A DNA stretch of 15,658 nucleotides from CAZBZG01 sp964496245 (GCA_964496245.1 CAZBZG010000090.1:1-15658); one strand, 5' to 3'; positions 1-8,267 are shown, counted from the stretch's first letter. The notes: generated by a model from the sequence alone, not told the origin. Numbers and translations are program-made.

Positions 1-347
1 AGGCGGGCCACGTCCCGGCCCCAGACGTACGCGTCGTAGTGCCCGGGACTGATCTCGTAGGCCACCACGCACGTCCCCGGCGGGCTCTCCTCCCACCCCG
101 TGCCGCGGTTGGTGAGGCGAATCGCCTCTTCCGCCGGAAGCATGGCCAGGAGCGCGCTCATGACCGTGGTCTTGCCCGCGCCCCCGGGCCGCGCGCCCAC
201 CATCCACGAAGCGCCGTCCTCGATGCGGGCGAGCAGCCACGCGGTCTGCGCCATCGTGAGCGTGCCGGCCTCGATCAGGTCCACGACCGAGAGCATGCGA
301 CCGCCCCGCTGGTTGCTCCGTTCGACCACGGCCAGAACCGGATCCAT
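1..347 (-). CDS. Partial P-loop NTPase-like protein (N-terminal part)
   Basis: An open minus-strand frame of 115 codons starts at ATG 347-345 and is cut by the left window edge. GGAGG lies five bases upstream of the ATG, a good ribosome binding site. Residues about 50-62 read VGARPGGAGKTTV, a P-loop-like GGAGKTT nucleotide-binding motif, although the usual first glycine of Walker A is replaced by arginine. The segment before it (MLSVVDLIEAGTL) looks like a small helical lead-in. The rest of the ATPase, including any Walker B motif, lies outside the window, so the family cannot be named. It is transcribed divergently from the glutaredoxin gene. I do not recognise the protein. A nucleotide-binding role is likely from the motif, and anything more would be guesswork. 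Confidence 0.65.
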   Translation of the reverse strand, partial: MDPVLAVVERSNQRGGRMLSVVDLIEAGTLTMAQTAWLLARIEDGASWMVGARPGGAGKTTVMSALLAMLPAEEAIRLTNRGTGWEESPPGTCVVAYEISPGHYDAYVWGRDVAR

Positions 348-495
348 CCTTCCCTCCAAGCGCCGATCGCCTGCAGACGCCGGACAGAGCCTACCGATTC
401 GGCCAAGGCTTCGCAAGGTTCGGCCGCGGGAACGGCTCCTGCGTCCGGCCCGCCGGTTGAGACCCGCCTTACACAACATATCGACAACCAGGACC

Positions 496-544
496 GGAAA
501 CACCCCGCATGTGGTGCTTTCGTTGAAAGGAAGCACCCCGCGTG
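496..544. repeat. Short direct and inverted repeats upstream of the glutaredoxin gene
   Basis: GGAAACACCCCGCATG (496-511) and GGAAGCACCCCGCGTG (529-544) match at 14 of 16 bases with a 33-base period. Between them, GGTGCTT (513-519) and AAGCACC (531-537) can form a 7-bp hairpin. The block lies 55-100 bases before the glutaredoxin ATG, in the intergenic region shared with the divergent P-loop gene. It could be a paired regulator-binding site or an mRNA hairpin. The function is inferred from position only. No convincing -35/-10 pair was found in the 348-598 gap. Confidence 0.4.
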
Positions 545-598
545 GACGATAGATCTTCCCAGAGGGATGTGATCAGGAGTCTCGCCAAAGGAGCGATC

Positions 599-829
599 AT
601 GAGTACGATCACCTTGTGGACGCAGAACGGCTGCCCCCTCTGCGCAGAGGTCAAGGCGATTTTCGCCGGGCAGGACTACGAGGAACGCGATGCAGCCGAA
701 TTGCTCGCCGGCACGACCCCCGATGCAGACGCCATGGTGCAGCTGGCCATGCAGGACATGCAGCTGCCGCTCGTCATGTTGGACGGGCGGTTCGTTCCGC
801 CGCTGGAACTAATCGAAAACGCGGCTTGA
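599..829 (+). CDS. Glutaredoxin-like small thiol-disulfide oxidoreductase
   Basis: The protein has 76 residues, the size of minimal glutaredoxins. These proteins reduce disulfides or mixed disulfides through a redox CxxC in a thioredoxin fold in the cytoplasm. The motif NGCPLCAEVKA places the active pair at Cys12 and Cys15, right after the first beta strand. Residues around 56-58 (QLPLVML) supply the expected cis-proline strand, and DGRFV follows as in NrdH and glutaredoxin proteins. I chose ATG 599 rather than the in-frame GTG at 542 because AAAGGAG (587-593) sits five bases upstream and the homologous fold starts here. There is no signal peptide. It stops at TGA, 63 bases before the NDP-kinase-like gene on the same strand. 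The partner and substrate are unknown. Confidence 0.85.
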   Translation: MSTITLWTQNGCPLCAEVKAIFAGQDYEERDAAELLAGTTPDADAMVQLAMQDMQLPLVMLDGRFVPPLELIENAA

Positions 830-892
830 CCCTTTTGCCCCGTGGCCATAAGGTTTCTCTGAACCACACCGCTGGACCGGAGGAACCGTGCC

Positions 893-2080
893 ATGGGCAA
901 AGAGCTCACCTTCGCCGCCATCACTCCTCGCAGCCTGGCCAAAGGCGTGACCGGCGGCATCACCGCGCGTCTTCTCGCCACGCCGGGCCTCGAATTCGTC
1001 GGCGTGCGCATGTACGCGCCCAGCGGCAAGTTCGTGGACGACTACCTGAATATCGTCCACAAGGTCAAACTGCCACGGAAGTACAAGCAGGCCTACCTCG
1101 AACACGTCGACACCGCCTATCGCCGGGAAACCTGCCTCGCCAAAGGCTACACGAATCGGCTCATGGTCTTCTTCTTCCGTGGTGCCAACGCCCGGCAGCG
1201 CCTGACCCGCGACGTGATCGGAGGCTACGACCCCAACCCGAGCGCCAAGACCATCCGGGACAGCTACGGCACCTACACCATGCTGCCGGACGGCTCCATC
1301 CACGACTTCCATCCGGCCGTCGACGCACCGCATTCGGACACAAGCAATCGCGAACTACTGCGCCTATTGGCCCGGTATGCGGAGAAGGACGGCGGCGTGC
1401 TCGAACACGTCATCCCCGACACCAAGAAGAAGAAGATGCAGACCACGCTGGTCATGATCAAGCCCGATATCCTGAAGCAGCCATCCACCCTGCCGGGCAG
1501 CCTCATCGGCGTCTTGTCCACCATCGGCCTGTACATCGTCGGCGCCCGCCTGGTCAACCTGAGCGTCGAGCAGGGCTTCCAGTTCTACGGCTTTCTGGAG
1601 AACATCTTCGTGGACAAGCTCGCCTACCGGGTCGATAGGGCCCTGCGCCGGGATTTGAAAGAAGCGTTCGACTTCGACCTCGATGATGAAGACTATGCCG
1701 CCATGACCGATCTGCTGCGACAGAAAAATGCGCACTGCGAGGTCTGCAAGATCATCGAATACATGACCGGCACCCACCCGGACGAAGCGAAGACGAAGTC
1801 CGCGCGACGCCAGCCCGGACCCGCGCGCTGCTTCGCCCTGCTCTACCGGGGGGAGGACACCATCCGAAAGGTCCGGCAGAAGCTGGGCGAAACGGACCCC
1901 AGCAAGGCCAAGGCCGGCACCATCCGGGCCGACTACGGTTTCGATCTCATGCGCAATGGCATGCACGCCTCCGACTCGATCGAGAGCGCGGTCCGGGAGC
2001 GGAAGATCGTAGGGCTCTGGGGCGACGAACCCTCGGAGGAGAAGCGGATGATCCAGCGGTGGATCCACGGGACGCGCTGA
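893..2080 (+). CDS. Two-domain nucleoside-diphosphate-kinase-like protein
   Basis: NDP kinases move the terminal phosphate between nucleoside triphosphates and diphosphates through a phosphohistidine. This 395-residue protein is more than twice the usual length (about 140-150) and carries two NDPK-like units. The C-terminal unit keeps the signature residues: MIKPD (188-192), the TDPSKAKAGTIRADYG stretch (about 334-349) and RNGMHASDS with the likely catalytic His358. It also has an insertion of roughly 90 residues between the first strands and the core. The N-terminal unit is degenerate: the IKPD motif reads ITPRS (10-14), but DPNPSAKTIRDSYG (113-126) and an APHSD histidine (His147) remain. 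GGAGG (879-883) nine bases upstream supports ATG 893. It follows the glutaredoxin gene. I infer one active and one structural or regulatory domain. Confidence 0.8.
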   Translation: MGKELTFAAITPRSLAKGVTGGITARLLATPGLEFVGVRMYAPSGKFVDDYLNIVHKVKLPRKYKQAYLEHVDTAYRRETCLAKGYTNRLMVFFFRGANARQRLTRDVIGGYDPNPSAKTIRDSYGTYTMLPDGSIHDFHPAVDAPHSDTSNRELLRLLARYAEKDGGVLEHVIPDTKKKKMQTTLVMIKPDILKQPSTLPGSLIGVLSTIGLYIVGARLVNLSVEQGFQFYGFLENIFVDKLAYRVDRALRRDLKEAFDFDLDDEDYAAMTDLLRQKNAHCEVCKIIEYMTGTHPDEAKTKSARRQPGPARCFALLYRGEDTIRKVRQKLGETDPSKAKAGTIRADYGFDLMRNGMHASDSIESAVRERKIVGLWGDEPSEEKRMIQRWIHGTR

Positions 2081-2114
2081 AACCCCGGTCCCCTCTTCTT
2101 TCCGTCGAGACGCC

Positions 2115-2753
2115 ATGTCCACAATCGATGTCCAGACGTTGGAAGCAGGCGTTCTGCAGGCCAACTGCTACCTCTTGACGCCGCGCGGCCAGACGGCCAC
2201 CGTGCTCATCGACCCCGGAGGCGACAGCGACCGCCTCCTCGCAGAGCTCGCACGCACGAGCCGCCACCCCGTACTGGTGCTGCTGACGCACAGCCATTAC
2301 GACCACATCGGAGGGGTGGAAGGCATCCTCGAGGCGCACCCCACGGCGGTCCTCGCCTGCCATGCCGACTGCGGCAGCCGCATCACGGATCCGATCAAGA
2401 ACCTGAGCGCTCCGGTCTTGGGAAGGGGCGGACGCGTGCGCCCGCCGAACCGGACGATCGCGCACGACGAAGTCGTCACAGCCGCAGGCATCGACTTCCA
2501 CGCACGCCATCTCCCCGGCCACAGTCCCGGGCATCTGGTCTACCGCGTAGAGGCGGCGCAGGCCCTGTTCTCCGGGGATACGATCTTCGCCGGCGGCATC
2601 GGCCGCACCGATCTGCCCGAGGGCAACAGCCAGCTCCTGCTCGACGGGCTGCACGCGCTCCTCGAGGACCTGCCGCCGGAGACGCGCATCTATCCCGGCC
2701 ACGGGCCGCGGACCACCGTGCGGAACGAACGACAACACAACCCGTTTCTCTGA
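2115..2753 (+). CDS. Metallo-beta-lactamase-fold hydrolase, glyoxalase II-like
   Basis: The 212-residue protein has the complete metal-binding set of the MBL superfamily. THSHYDH at 58-64 gives His59, His61, Asp63 and His64. PGHSPGH gives His136, SGDTIF gives Asp155, and YPGHGP gives His196. The length and the GGIGRTDLP stretch near 160-168 match the short hydroxyacylglutathione-hydrolase-like subgroup, which hydrolyses thioesters such as S-lactoylglutathione. That substrate is not proven here, and many members of the subgroup have other or unknown substrates. There is no signal peptide, so it is probably cytoplasmic. ATG 2115 lies 34 bases after the NDPK-like stop with only a weak upstream purine run, so translation may depend partly on the upstream gene. 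The membrane-protein gene starts 36 bases after its stop, which suggests one transcript. Confidence 0.85.
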   Translation: MSTIDVQTLEAGVLQANCYLLTPRGQTATVLIDPGGDSDRLLAELARTSRHPVLVLLTHSHYDHIGGVEGILEAHPTAVLACHADCGSRITDPIKNLSAPVLGRGGRVRPPNRTIAHDEVVTAAGIDFHARHLPGHSPGHLVYRVEAAQALFSGDTIFAGGIGRTDLPEGNSQLLLDGLHALLEDLPPETRIYPGHGPRTTVRNERQHNPFL

Positions 2754-2789
2754 AGCAACGGGAAATGCACACCGCGGAAGGCACCGGCC

Positions 2790-4982
2790 ATGGCTCGCCT
2801 GTCAGCCTCGGATCTCGCAGGGTTGCACTCCGGCCTGCACCGCCGGGAGCTCGCGTGGGCGCTTCTTCCCGCGGCCGCGGCCGCACTGCTCGCGTGCTTT
2901 CCCGTCTTCTCGGGCGACATCTGGATGCATCTGGCCTCAGCGCGTCTGATCCTCGAATCAGGTGGCATCCCGACCGAGGACCCCTTCCTCTACACCGCGG
3001 TCGGCAATCGGTGGGTCAACCACAGCTGGGCCGCCCAGCTCCTCTTCTACGTCGCCCACGCGATCGCGGACGTCGACGGTCTGGTCTTGGCGCGCATGCT
3101 CCTGACCGCGGCCGGGAGCGCCATCTTCTGGCTCCTGGCGGTCCGACGCGGGGCGCATCCGTGGATCGCAGGGCTGTGCGCAACCATCCTCACGGGCATC
3201 GCAGCCCCCTACTATATCACCCGCCCGCTCATGCTCGCCCCCCTGTGCACAGCCGGACTCCTGCTCTGCCTGCGCCGGCCGACATGGCCGCGTCTCGGTG
3301 CAGCGCTCGTGCTCCAACTCGCCTGGGCCAACCTGCACGCGAGCTTCGCCCTCGGGATCGTTCTCTTCGGTCTGCACGCGGTCCTGGCCACCGCGCGGCA
3401 TGCCCTCCGCCGCCGCAGCGTCCCAGGGGACGCGAAGTCGCCGGACGCCACCGCCAACGAAGCGCCTGTGGAATCGGCGCCGCTCCGGCTCTGGATCGGC
3501 ACCCTTGCAGCCCTTGGCGTCAGTCTGCTCAATCCCAACGGCGTCGACCTCTTGCTCTATGTGGTCCGTCTCCACCAGTTGGCGTGGGTGCGGGAGGTGA
3601 TCGAGGAATGGCGGCCACCCGAATTCTGGCGGCCCCACAACTACCGGTTCGCCGTGGCAGCCGTAGCCGTCTGGATTTTGACGTTGGCCGCCCTGGCCCG
3701 GCGTCGCCGTCTCTGTCCGGTCGACGTCCTGGTGCTCGCCCTCTTCACCTGGCAGGCCTTTGTCTCCCGCCGCTTCATTCTGCTGTGGGCCTACCTGGCG
3801 ATCCCAACGGCCGCCCTCGCGGTCACGCGACTCCTGCCGCATCGACAGCGGCTCCATCGCCTCGCCGGCGTCCTCCTCGCCTGCCTCGGCGGCTTTGTTC
3901 TGACCGAGGTCGTGTCCGCACGGATCCGTGTGGACCGATTCGGCTTCGGTCTCGACAGGGACGTTCTGCCGGTGCGCGCCGTGGAGTTCCTCCAGGTCAA
4001 CCGCATCGTCGGCAACGTGGCCTGCGCCCAGTATGCGGGGGGGTACATCCTGTGGACCGCTCCCGCGATCCGGCCGGCCACGGACGGGCGATGTCTGGTG
4101 AACGATCCCGAAACCATCAAGGCGTTCAACGCCCTCGGCCTCGGCCGGCCCGCCTGGCGCGACGCCTTTCCCGCGCCAGGCGACTCGGATGTCATGCTCA
4201 TCGAAAACGGCTACCATCACACCCCTCTCCATACGATCCGCGACACCTGGCGGGTGGTGTACTGGGACGACCATTGGGTCGTCTGGATCCGCCGTGGCGG
4301 CGCCTATGACGCGATCATCGCGGCCCGCGACACGACGCTGTCCAGCCCCAACGTGCTCCAGCACGTGTACAAGGATCTCGATCCGGACGAACGGGAAGAC
4401 GTGCGCGTACAGCTCGAACGGCGCATCGAGACCGATCCGGAGCCCTGCGGCGTGGCCTACGCCCTGCTCGGCTATACCCGCTATGTCGACGCCATCCTGC
4501 TCCTCGCCGAAGCCTCGAAGCTGGAGGTGCAACACCAGCAATCGGCGGCCGGCGACGCGGAAGCGAAGCGCCTGCGAGCTGTCGACAAGGAGCGACAGGC
4601 CCTGGACCGGCTCCGACGGTCCATCGCGCTCTTCGAAGCCGATCTCCTGCTGAATCCCGGGGAGCAGCGTTCCCTCTTCGCTGTGGCGCGCAGTCTCGTG
4701 TGGATGGGCGAGTCGGCTCGAGCGCGTACGCTGTTCGAGATGGCCGCTCAACAGGATCCCACGAACTGGGTGCACGCCGTGCGAAGCGTGGAATATGCGA
4801 CCGAATCGCTCGCCGCCCTCCTGGGCGACCATGCGCGCGAGGCTCGGGAGGCGCGCGCCCTGGCCGGCTGGCTGCGGGACCGTGCCCGCGCGGAGCGCGA
4901 CGCCATCCGGACCCGCTATCGGCTGCGCCGGCAGGAACATCAGATGCCGCGTTGGTTGTGGCGGGGCGGGGACCCGCGTTGA
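2790..4982 (+). CDS. Polytopic GT-C-like membrane protein with periplasmic and TPR-like tail
   Basis: The protein has 730 residues. The first half has about eight to ten hydrophobic segments (for example 22-40, 99-145, 150-200, 233-255, 290-350, 357-375). After the first segment comes GDIWMHLASARLI (42-54) with Asp43 and His47, then GGIPTEDPFLYT and NHSWAAQLLFY. This layout resembles uncharacterised GT-C-fold polyprenyl-phosphate-dependent glycosyltransferases, in which an acidic residue in the first extracytoplasmic loop is catalytic. From about 385 the chain is soluble: PVRAVEFLQ, a YAGGYILW strand, then a charged helical region. A TPR-like unit near 653-680 (FAVARSLVWMGESARARTLF) follows. 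GGAAGG eight bases before ATG 2790 supports the start. It is probably an envelope glycosyltransferase or related transporter, but no catalytic assignment is certain. Its stop lies three bases from the end of the convergent dehydrogenase gene. Confidence 0.7.
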   Translation: MARLSASDLAGLHSGLHRRELAWALLPAAAAALLACFPVFSGDIWMHLASARLILESGGIPTEDPFLYTAVGNRWVNHSWAAQLLFYVAHAIADVDGLVLARMLLTAAGSAIFWLLAVRRGAHPWIAGLCATILTGIAAPYYITRPLMLAPLCTAGLLLCLRRPTWPRLGAALVLQLAWANLHASFALGIVLFGLHAVLATARHALRRRSVPGDAKSPDATANEAPVESAPLRLWIGTLAALGVSLLNPNGVDLLLYVVRLHQLAWVREVIEEWRPPEFWRPHNYRFAVAAVAVWILTLAALARRRRLCPVDVLVLALFTWQAFVSRRFILLWAYLAIPTAALAVTRLLPHRQRLHRLAGVLLACLGGFVLTEVVSARIRVDRFGFGLDRDVLPVRAVEFLQVNRIVGNVACAQYAGGYILWTAPAIRPATDGRCLVNDPETIKAFNALGLGRPAWRDAFPAPGDSDVMLIENGYHHTPLHTIRDTWRVVYWDDHWVVWIRRGGAYDAIIAARDTTLSSPNVLQHVYKDLDPDEREDVRVQLERRIETDPEPCGVAYALLGYTRYVDAILLLAEASKLEVQHQQSAAGDAEAKRLRAVDKERQALDRLRRSIALFEADLLLNPGEQRSLFAVARSLVWMGESARARTLFEMAAQQDPTNWVHAVRSVEYATESLAALLGDHAREAREARALAGWLRDRARAERDAIRTRYRLRRQEHQMPRWLWRGGDPR

Positions 4983-4985
4983 GGC

Positions 4986-6314
4986 TCAGGCCCGGATCAC
5001 CCGGGCTTTGACGCGGCCCGCCCGCGCCATGGCGTTGCGCGTATCGACCACGAGCGGAGCGTACTCGCCCACCTTCGCGTAGTCCACGTCCGTGTGGTCG
5101 GTGCCGATGAGCACGGCGTCCGCCTGCCGGAGACTCCGGGCCGTGAGCGGCACGGACCGCATGCGGTACCTGTACTTGCGGGTCGCGGGCAGACTGGGAA
5201 CGAACGGATCGTGGTATGAGACCTTGGCCCCGCGCTCGCGGAGAAGCTGGATGAGGCGGAGACTGGGCGATTCCCGCATGTCATCGACGTCCTTTTTGTA
5301 AGCCACCCCCAACAGCAGCACGCGGCTCTGCTTGAGGCTCTTCTTCTCGTCGTTGAGCGCCTCCATGAGACGATCGATGACGTACTCGGGCATGCTCGTG
5401 TTGATCTCGCCGGCGAGCTCGATGAAGCGCGTCGGCATCTCGAACTCGCGTGCGCGCCAGGTCAGGTAGAACGGATCGATCGGGATGCAGTGCCCCCCCA
5501 GCCCCGGTCCGGGGTAGAACGGCATGTACCCGAACGGCTTGGTCTTGGCCGCCTCGATGACCTCCCAGACATCGATCCCCATGCGCTCGAAGACGATCTT
5601 GAGCTCATTGACGAGCGCGATGTTCACGGACCGGAAGACGTTCTCGAGCAGCTTGGTCGCCTCGGCCGCGTCCGGGGAAGATACGGCCACGGTGTCCACC
5701 ACCACCGCCCGGTAGATCGCCTGGGCCAGCCGCCGCGATGGTGCATTGATGCCGCCCACCACCTTGGGAATGCTGTGCGTCGAATACTTGGGATTCCCGG
5801 GATCCTCCCGTTCGGGCGAGAAGGCCAGGAAGAAGTCGCGGCCGGCCTTGAGCCCGCCCGCCTCCAGCGGCGGCTGGAGCACCTCCCGCGTGGTGCCGGG
5901 ATAGGTCGTGCTCTCCAGGACCACCAGCTGCCCGCGGCGCAAGGTCTTTGCGATGGACTCGGCCGTGGCTCGCACGTATGTCATGTCCGGCTCGCGGTGC
6001 GCCGTGAGCGGCGTGGGCACGCAGATCAGGATGCAGTCCGCGCCCTTGAGCTCCTTGAAGTCGCTGGTCGCCCGGCAGTCCGCGCGGCCGGCGATCTCCT
6101 GAACCGCTGCCGCGGGAATGTGCCGGATGTACGTCCGGCCGGCATTGACGTGCTTGACCTTGGTCGCATCCAGATCGAATCCGAGCACCGGAAAATCGGC
6201 GCGCGCGAATTCGATCGCCAGCGGAAGTCCCACGTAGCCCAGTCCGATGATCCCCACCCGGGCCTCGCGGGCCTCGATCTTCTTGTGCAGGCGTGCGGCA
6301 AGCGTGCGTGCCAT
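4986..6314 (-). CDS. wbpA: UDP-N-acetylglucosamine 6-dehydrogenase-type nucleotide-sugar dehydrogenase
   Basis: This 442-residue enzyme belongs to the UDP-glucose/UDP-N-acetylhexosamine 6-dehydrogenase family, which oxidises C6 of a nucleotide sugar to a carboxylate in two NAD-dependent steps. The Rossmann motif GLGYVGLP is at 24-31, CVPTPL at 98-103, and ESTTYPGTT at 134-142. The catalytic cysteine is Cys275 in GGHCIPID, and Lys340-341 with DVDDMRESPS (342-351) mark the C-terminal sugar-binding domain. The stretch FYPGPGLGGHCIPIDPFYL is typical of WbpA-type UDP-GlcNAc dehydrogenases rather than UDP-glucose dehydrogenase. The substrate remains an inference. A GAGGGAGGG ribosome site precedes ATG 6314. 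It has its own promoter (6377-6404). The product would feed capsule, O-antigen or exopolysaccharide synthesis, which fits the adjacent membrane glycosyltransferase-like gene. Confidence 0.92.
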   Translation of the reverse strand: MARTLAARLHKKIEAREARVGIIGLGYVGLPLAIEFARADFPVLGFDLDATKVKHVNAGRTYIRHIPAAAVQEIAGRADCRATSDFKELKGADCILICVPTPLTAHREPDMTYVRATAESIAKTLRRGQLVVLESTTYPGTTREVLQPPLEAGGLKAGRDFFLAFSPEREDPGNPKYSTHSIPKVVGGINAPSRRLAQAIYRAVVVDTVAVSSPDAAEATKLLENVFRSVNIALVNELKIVFERMGIDVWEVIEAAKTKPFGYMPFYPGPGLGGHCIPIDPFYLTWRAREFEMPTRFIELAGEINTSMPEYVIDRLMEALNDEKKSLKQSRVLLLGVAYKKDVDDMRESPSLRLIQLLRERGAKVSYHDPFVPSLPATRKYRYRMRSVPLTARSLRQADAVLIGTDHTDVDYAKVGEYAPLVVDTRNAMARAGRVKARVIRA

Positions 6315-6376
6315 GATGCCCTCCCTCTGCTGACGCGGGCCGCGGACGCGGCGCCAGCGAACGCGACAGGCGCCTC

Positions 6377-6404
6377 ATTATGCGGATCGGCTGAACCTGG
6401 TCAA
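6377..6404 (-). promoter_or_regulatory. Sigma70-type promoter of the nucleotide-sugar dehydrogenase gene
   Basis: Read on the minus strand, TTGACC (6404-6399) and CATAAT (6382-6377) are separated by 16 bases. Each hexamer matches the consensus at five of six positions. Transcription would start near 6370, giving a leader of about 55 bases before ATG 6314. Confidence 0.65.
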
Positions 6405-6424
6405 TCGATTTTGCCGCCAGCCCC

Positions 6425-6453
6425 TTGCGACAGGGGACACCGGCGGGTATACA
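6425..6453 (+). promoter_or_regulatory. recJ promoter, possibly giving a leaderless mRNA
   Basis: TTGCGA (6425-6430) and TATACA (6448-6453) have the ideal 17-base spacing. Transcription would start at about 6459-6461, at or just before the recJ ATG (6461). The promoter diverges from that of the dehydrogenase gene, with its -35 about 20 bases away. Confidence 0.5.
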
Positions 6454-6460
6454 GAGGAAG

Positions 6461-8227
6461 ATGATCAACGCCTACCGGAAAACCGCCGCGCCGCCCCCGC
6501 GCTGGGTGCTCGCACCCGCCCCCGGCGAAACGGCCCACGCTCTCGCCCGCGACCTGGGCCTCTCTGCGGTGACGGCCGGTCTGCTCGTCCAGCGGTTGGA
6601 GGTCCCTTCGCCGCAAGCCGCGCAGGCCTTCCTCCGCCCCAGCCTCGGCCAGCTGCACGGCCCCTGGCAGCTGCAAGGCATGCGCGAAGCCGCCGCACGA
6701 ATCGTCCGCGCCATCGAAGCCTCCGAGCGCATCGTGATCTACGGCGACTACGACACGGACGGCGTCACCGCCACGGCCGTGCTTGCCCGCATCCTCCAGC
6801 AGCTGGGCTGCCGGCCGGCCACCTACCTGCCCTCGCGTCTGGAGGAGGGATACGGCTTGTCGGACGAATTCATCGCCCAGGCCCGCACCGACGGGACCGC
6901 CCTCGTGATCACCGTGGACTGCGGCATCACCGAACACGACAAGATCGCGGCCCTGACCGAGAGCCACATCGACGTCATTGTGACCGACCATCACGAACCG
7001 GGCGCCAGCGCTCTGCCCGCCGGCTTGGCGGTCGTCAACCCCAAGCGAACCGACCAGGACTACCCGTTTCGGGAACTGACCGGGGTGGGCGTGGTCTTCA
7101 AACTCGCCTGGGCCGTGTGCGAGACCGTGATGGGCTCCCCCCGGGTGGGAAAGCGCCTGCAGGAAGCCCTGCTGGGCGTCCTGCCCCTGGTCGCCCTGGG
7201 CACGATCGCGGACGTGGCGCCCCTGGTCGACGAGAACCGCATTCTCGTTGCGCACGGGTTGCAGGCCTTCCGGCGGGCGGATCCCGGACTCGCGGCACTG
7301 GCCGAGGTAAGCGGCGTGGATCTCGCCCGTCTCACCGTGCGGGACGTGGCTTTCGGCCTGGCACCGCGGCTCAATGCAGCCGGACGGCTGGGAGACGCCG
7401 ATGCGGCGCTGCATCTCTTGCTCGAGGACGATCCCCGACGCGCGACCGGACTCGCCCGCGAACTCGACCGCCAGAACCGGGAACGGCAGAAGCTCTGTCA
7501 GCAGACGCGGGAGGAGGCGTTGTCGCTGGTCCGGGACAGTTTCGATCCCGCGCGCGACGCCGCCATCGTGGTGGCTGCCGACCGCTGGCACGAAGGCGTA
7601 GTGGGCATCGTCGCCGGGCGGCTGGCCGAGGAGTTCCATCGCCCCGCCGTGGTCATCGCCCTGCTGCCCGACGAGGACAGCGGCAAGGGATCGGCCCGGA
7701 GCATCGAGGGGCTCAATCTCTACGAAGCCATGAGCTGCTCCCGTCAGCGTTTCCTCCGCTTCGGCGGACACGAACAGGCCGCGGGCTTCTCGATCCCCCG
7801 CCATGAGATCGACCCCTTCCGCAGCGAGCTGAACGAGGCCTGCCACCAGCAGATGCGGACGCGACCCCTCGATCCCACCCTGCCGATCGACGGCTCGCTC
7901 GACCTAGCGATGCTCACGATCGAGCTCCTCCGCGAACTCGAGCGACTGGCGCCCTTCGGTTGCGGCAACCCCCGTCCCCGTTTTCTCGCACGGGGCGTCC
8001 GCGTGGCAGGTCAACCGCGTCTCATGGGCCGCGAGCAGCAGCATTTCAGCTTCAACGCCTCCCAGAACGGTGTGGCGCACCGGGCCGTGGTCTTCAACAA
8101 CACGGAGTGGCTGCGCGAAATCGATGCGGGCAAGCGGGAGTGGGACATCGTCTTCGCCCCGACGATCAACGAGTACCGCGCCACGCCGCGGGTGGAGCTC
8201 AAGATCGAGGATATGCGGCCCTGCTGA
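6461..8227 (+). CDS. recJ: Single-stranded-DNA-specific exonuclease RecJ
   Basis: RecJ degrades single-stranded DNA 5' to 3' in recombination and repair, using Mn or Mg ions bound by DHH-family motifs. The 588-residue product shows them in order: DYDTDG (96-101), VDCG (152-155), DHH (176-178), GVGVVFK (208-214) and GTIADVAPL (247-255). The DHHA1 domain follows with WHEGVVGIVAGRL (376-388), GKGSARS (408-414) and GGHEQAAG (435-442). An OB-fold region near 465-585 binds DNA. The length is normal for RecJ. I chose ATG 6461 because the upstream in-frame TTG 6425 lies inside the promoter. AGAGGA is only two bases from the ATG, unusually close. It ends at TGA, and the seleno-redoxin promoter starts 12 bases later. 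Confidence 0.96.
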   Translation: MINAYRKTAAPPPRWVLAPAPGETAHALARDLGLSAVTAGLLVQRLEVPSPQAAQAFLRPSLGQLHGPWQLQGMREAAARIVRAIEASERIVIYGDYDTDGVTATAVLARILQQLGCRPATYLPSRLEEGYGLSDEFIAQARTDGTALVITVDCGITEHDKIAALTESHIDVIVTDHHEPGASALPAGLAVVNPKRTDQDYPFRELTGVGVVFKLAWAVCETVMGSPRVGKRLQEALLGVLPLVALGTIADVAPLVDENRILVAHGLQAFRRADPGLAALAEVSGVDLARLTVRDVAFGLAPRLNAAGRLGDADAALHLLLEDDPRRATGLARELDRQNRERQKLCQQTREEALSLVRDSFDPARDAAIVVAADRWHEGVVGIVAGRLAEEFHRPAVVIALLPDEDSGKGSARSIEGLNLYEAMSCSRQRFLRFGGHEQAAGFSIPRHEIDPFRSELNEACHQQMRTRPLDPTLPIDGSLDLAMLTIELLRELERLAPFGCGNPRPRFLARGVRVAGQPRLMGREQQHFSFNASQNGVAHRAVVFNNTEWLREIDAGKREWDIVFAPTINEYRATPRVELKIEDMRPC

Positions 8228-8238
8228 ACCGAAAAGGG

Positions 8239-8267
8239 TTGCGCGGGCAGCTCGCGGCCGTTATACT
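8239..8267 (+). promoter_or_regulatory. Promoter of the seleno-redoxin gene
   Basis: TTGCGC (8239-8244) and TATACT (8262-8267) are 17 bases apart, and the -10 matches the consensus at five of six positions. The predicted start near 8274 gives a leader of about 75 bases, ending in AAAGGAG nine bases before ATG 8350. An own promoter and ribosome site argue that the gene with the in-frame TGA is expressed. Confidence 0.7.

Noticed and set aside
826..852. Promoter for the NDPK-like gene (TTGACC, 15 bases, CATAAG)
   Set aside because: The spacer is too short and the -10 is weak. Cotranscription with the glutaredoxin gene is equally likely.
2958..4940. Minus-strand open frame of 660 codons opposite the membrane gene
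   Set aside because: It mirrors the plus-strand gene, has a Gly/Glu/Asp-rich composition typical of a shadow frame, and shows no known domain.
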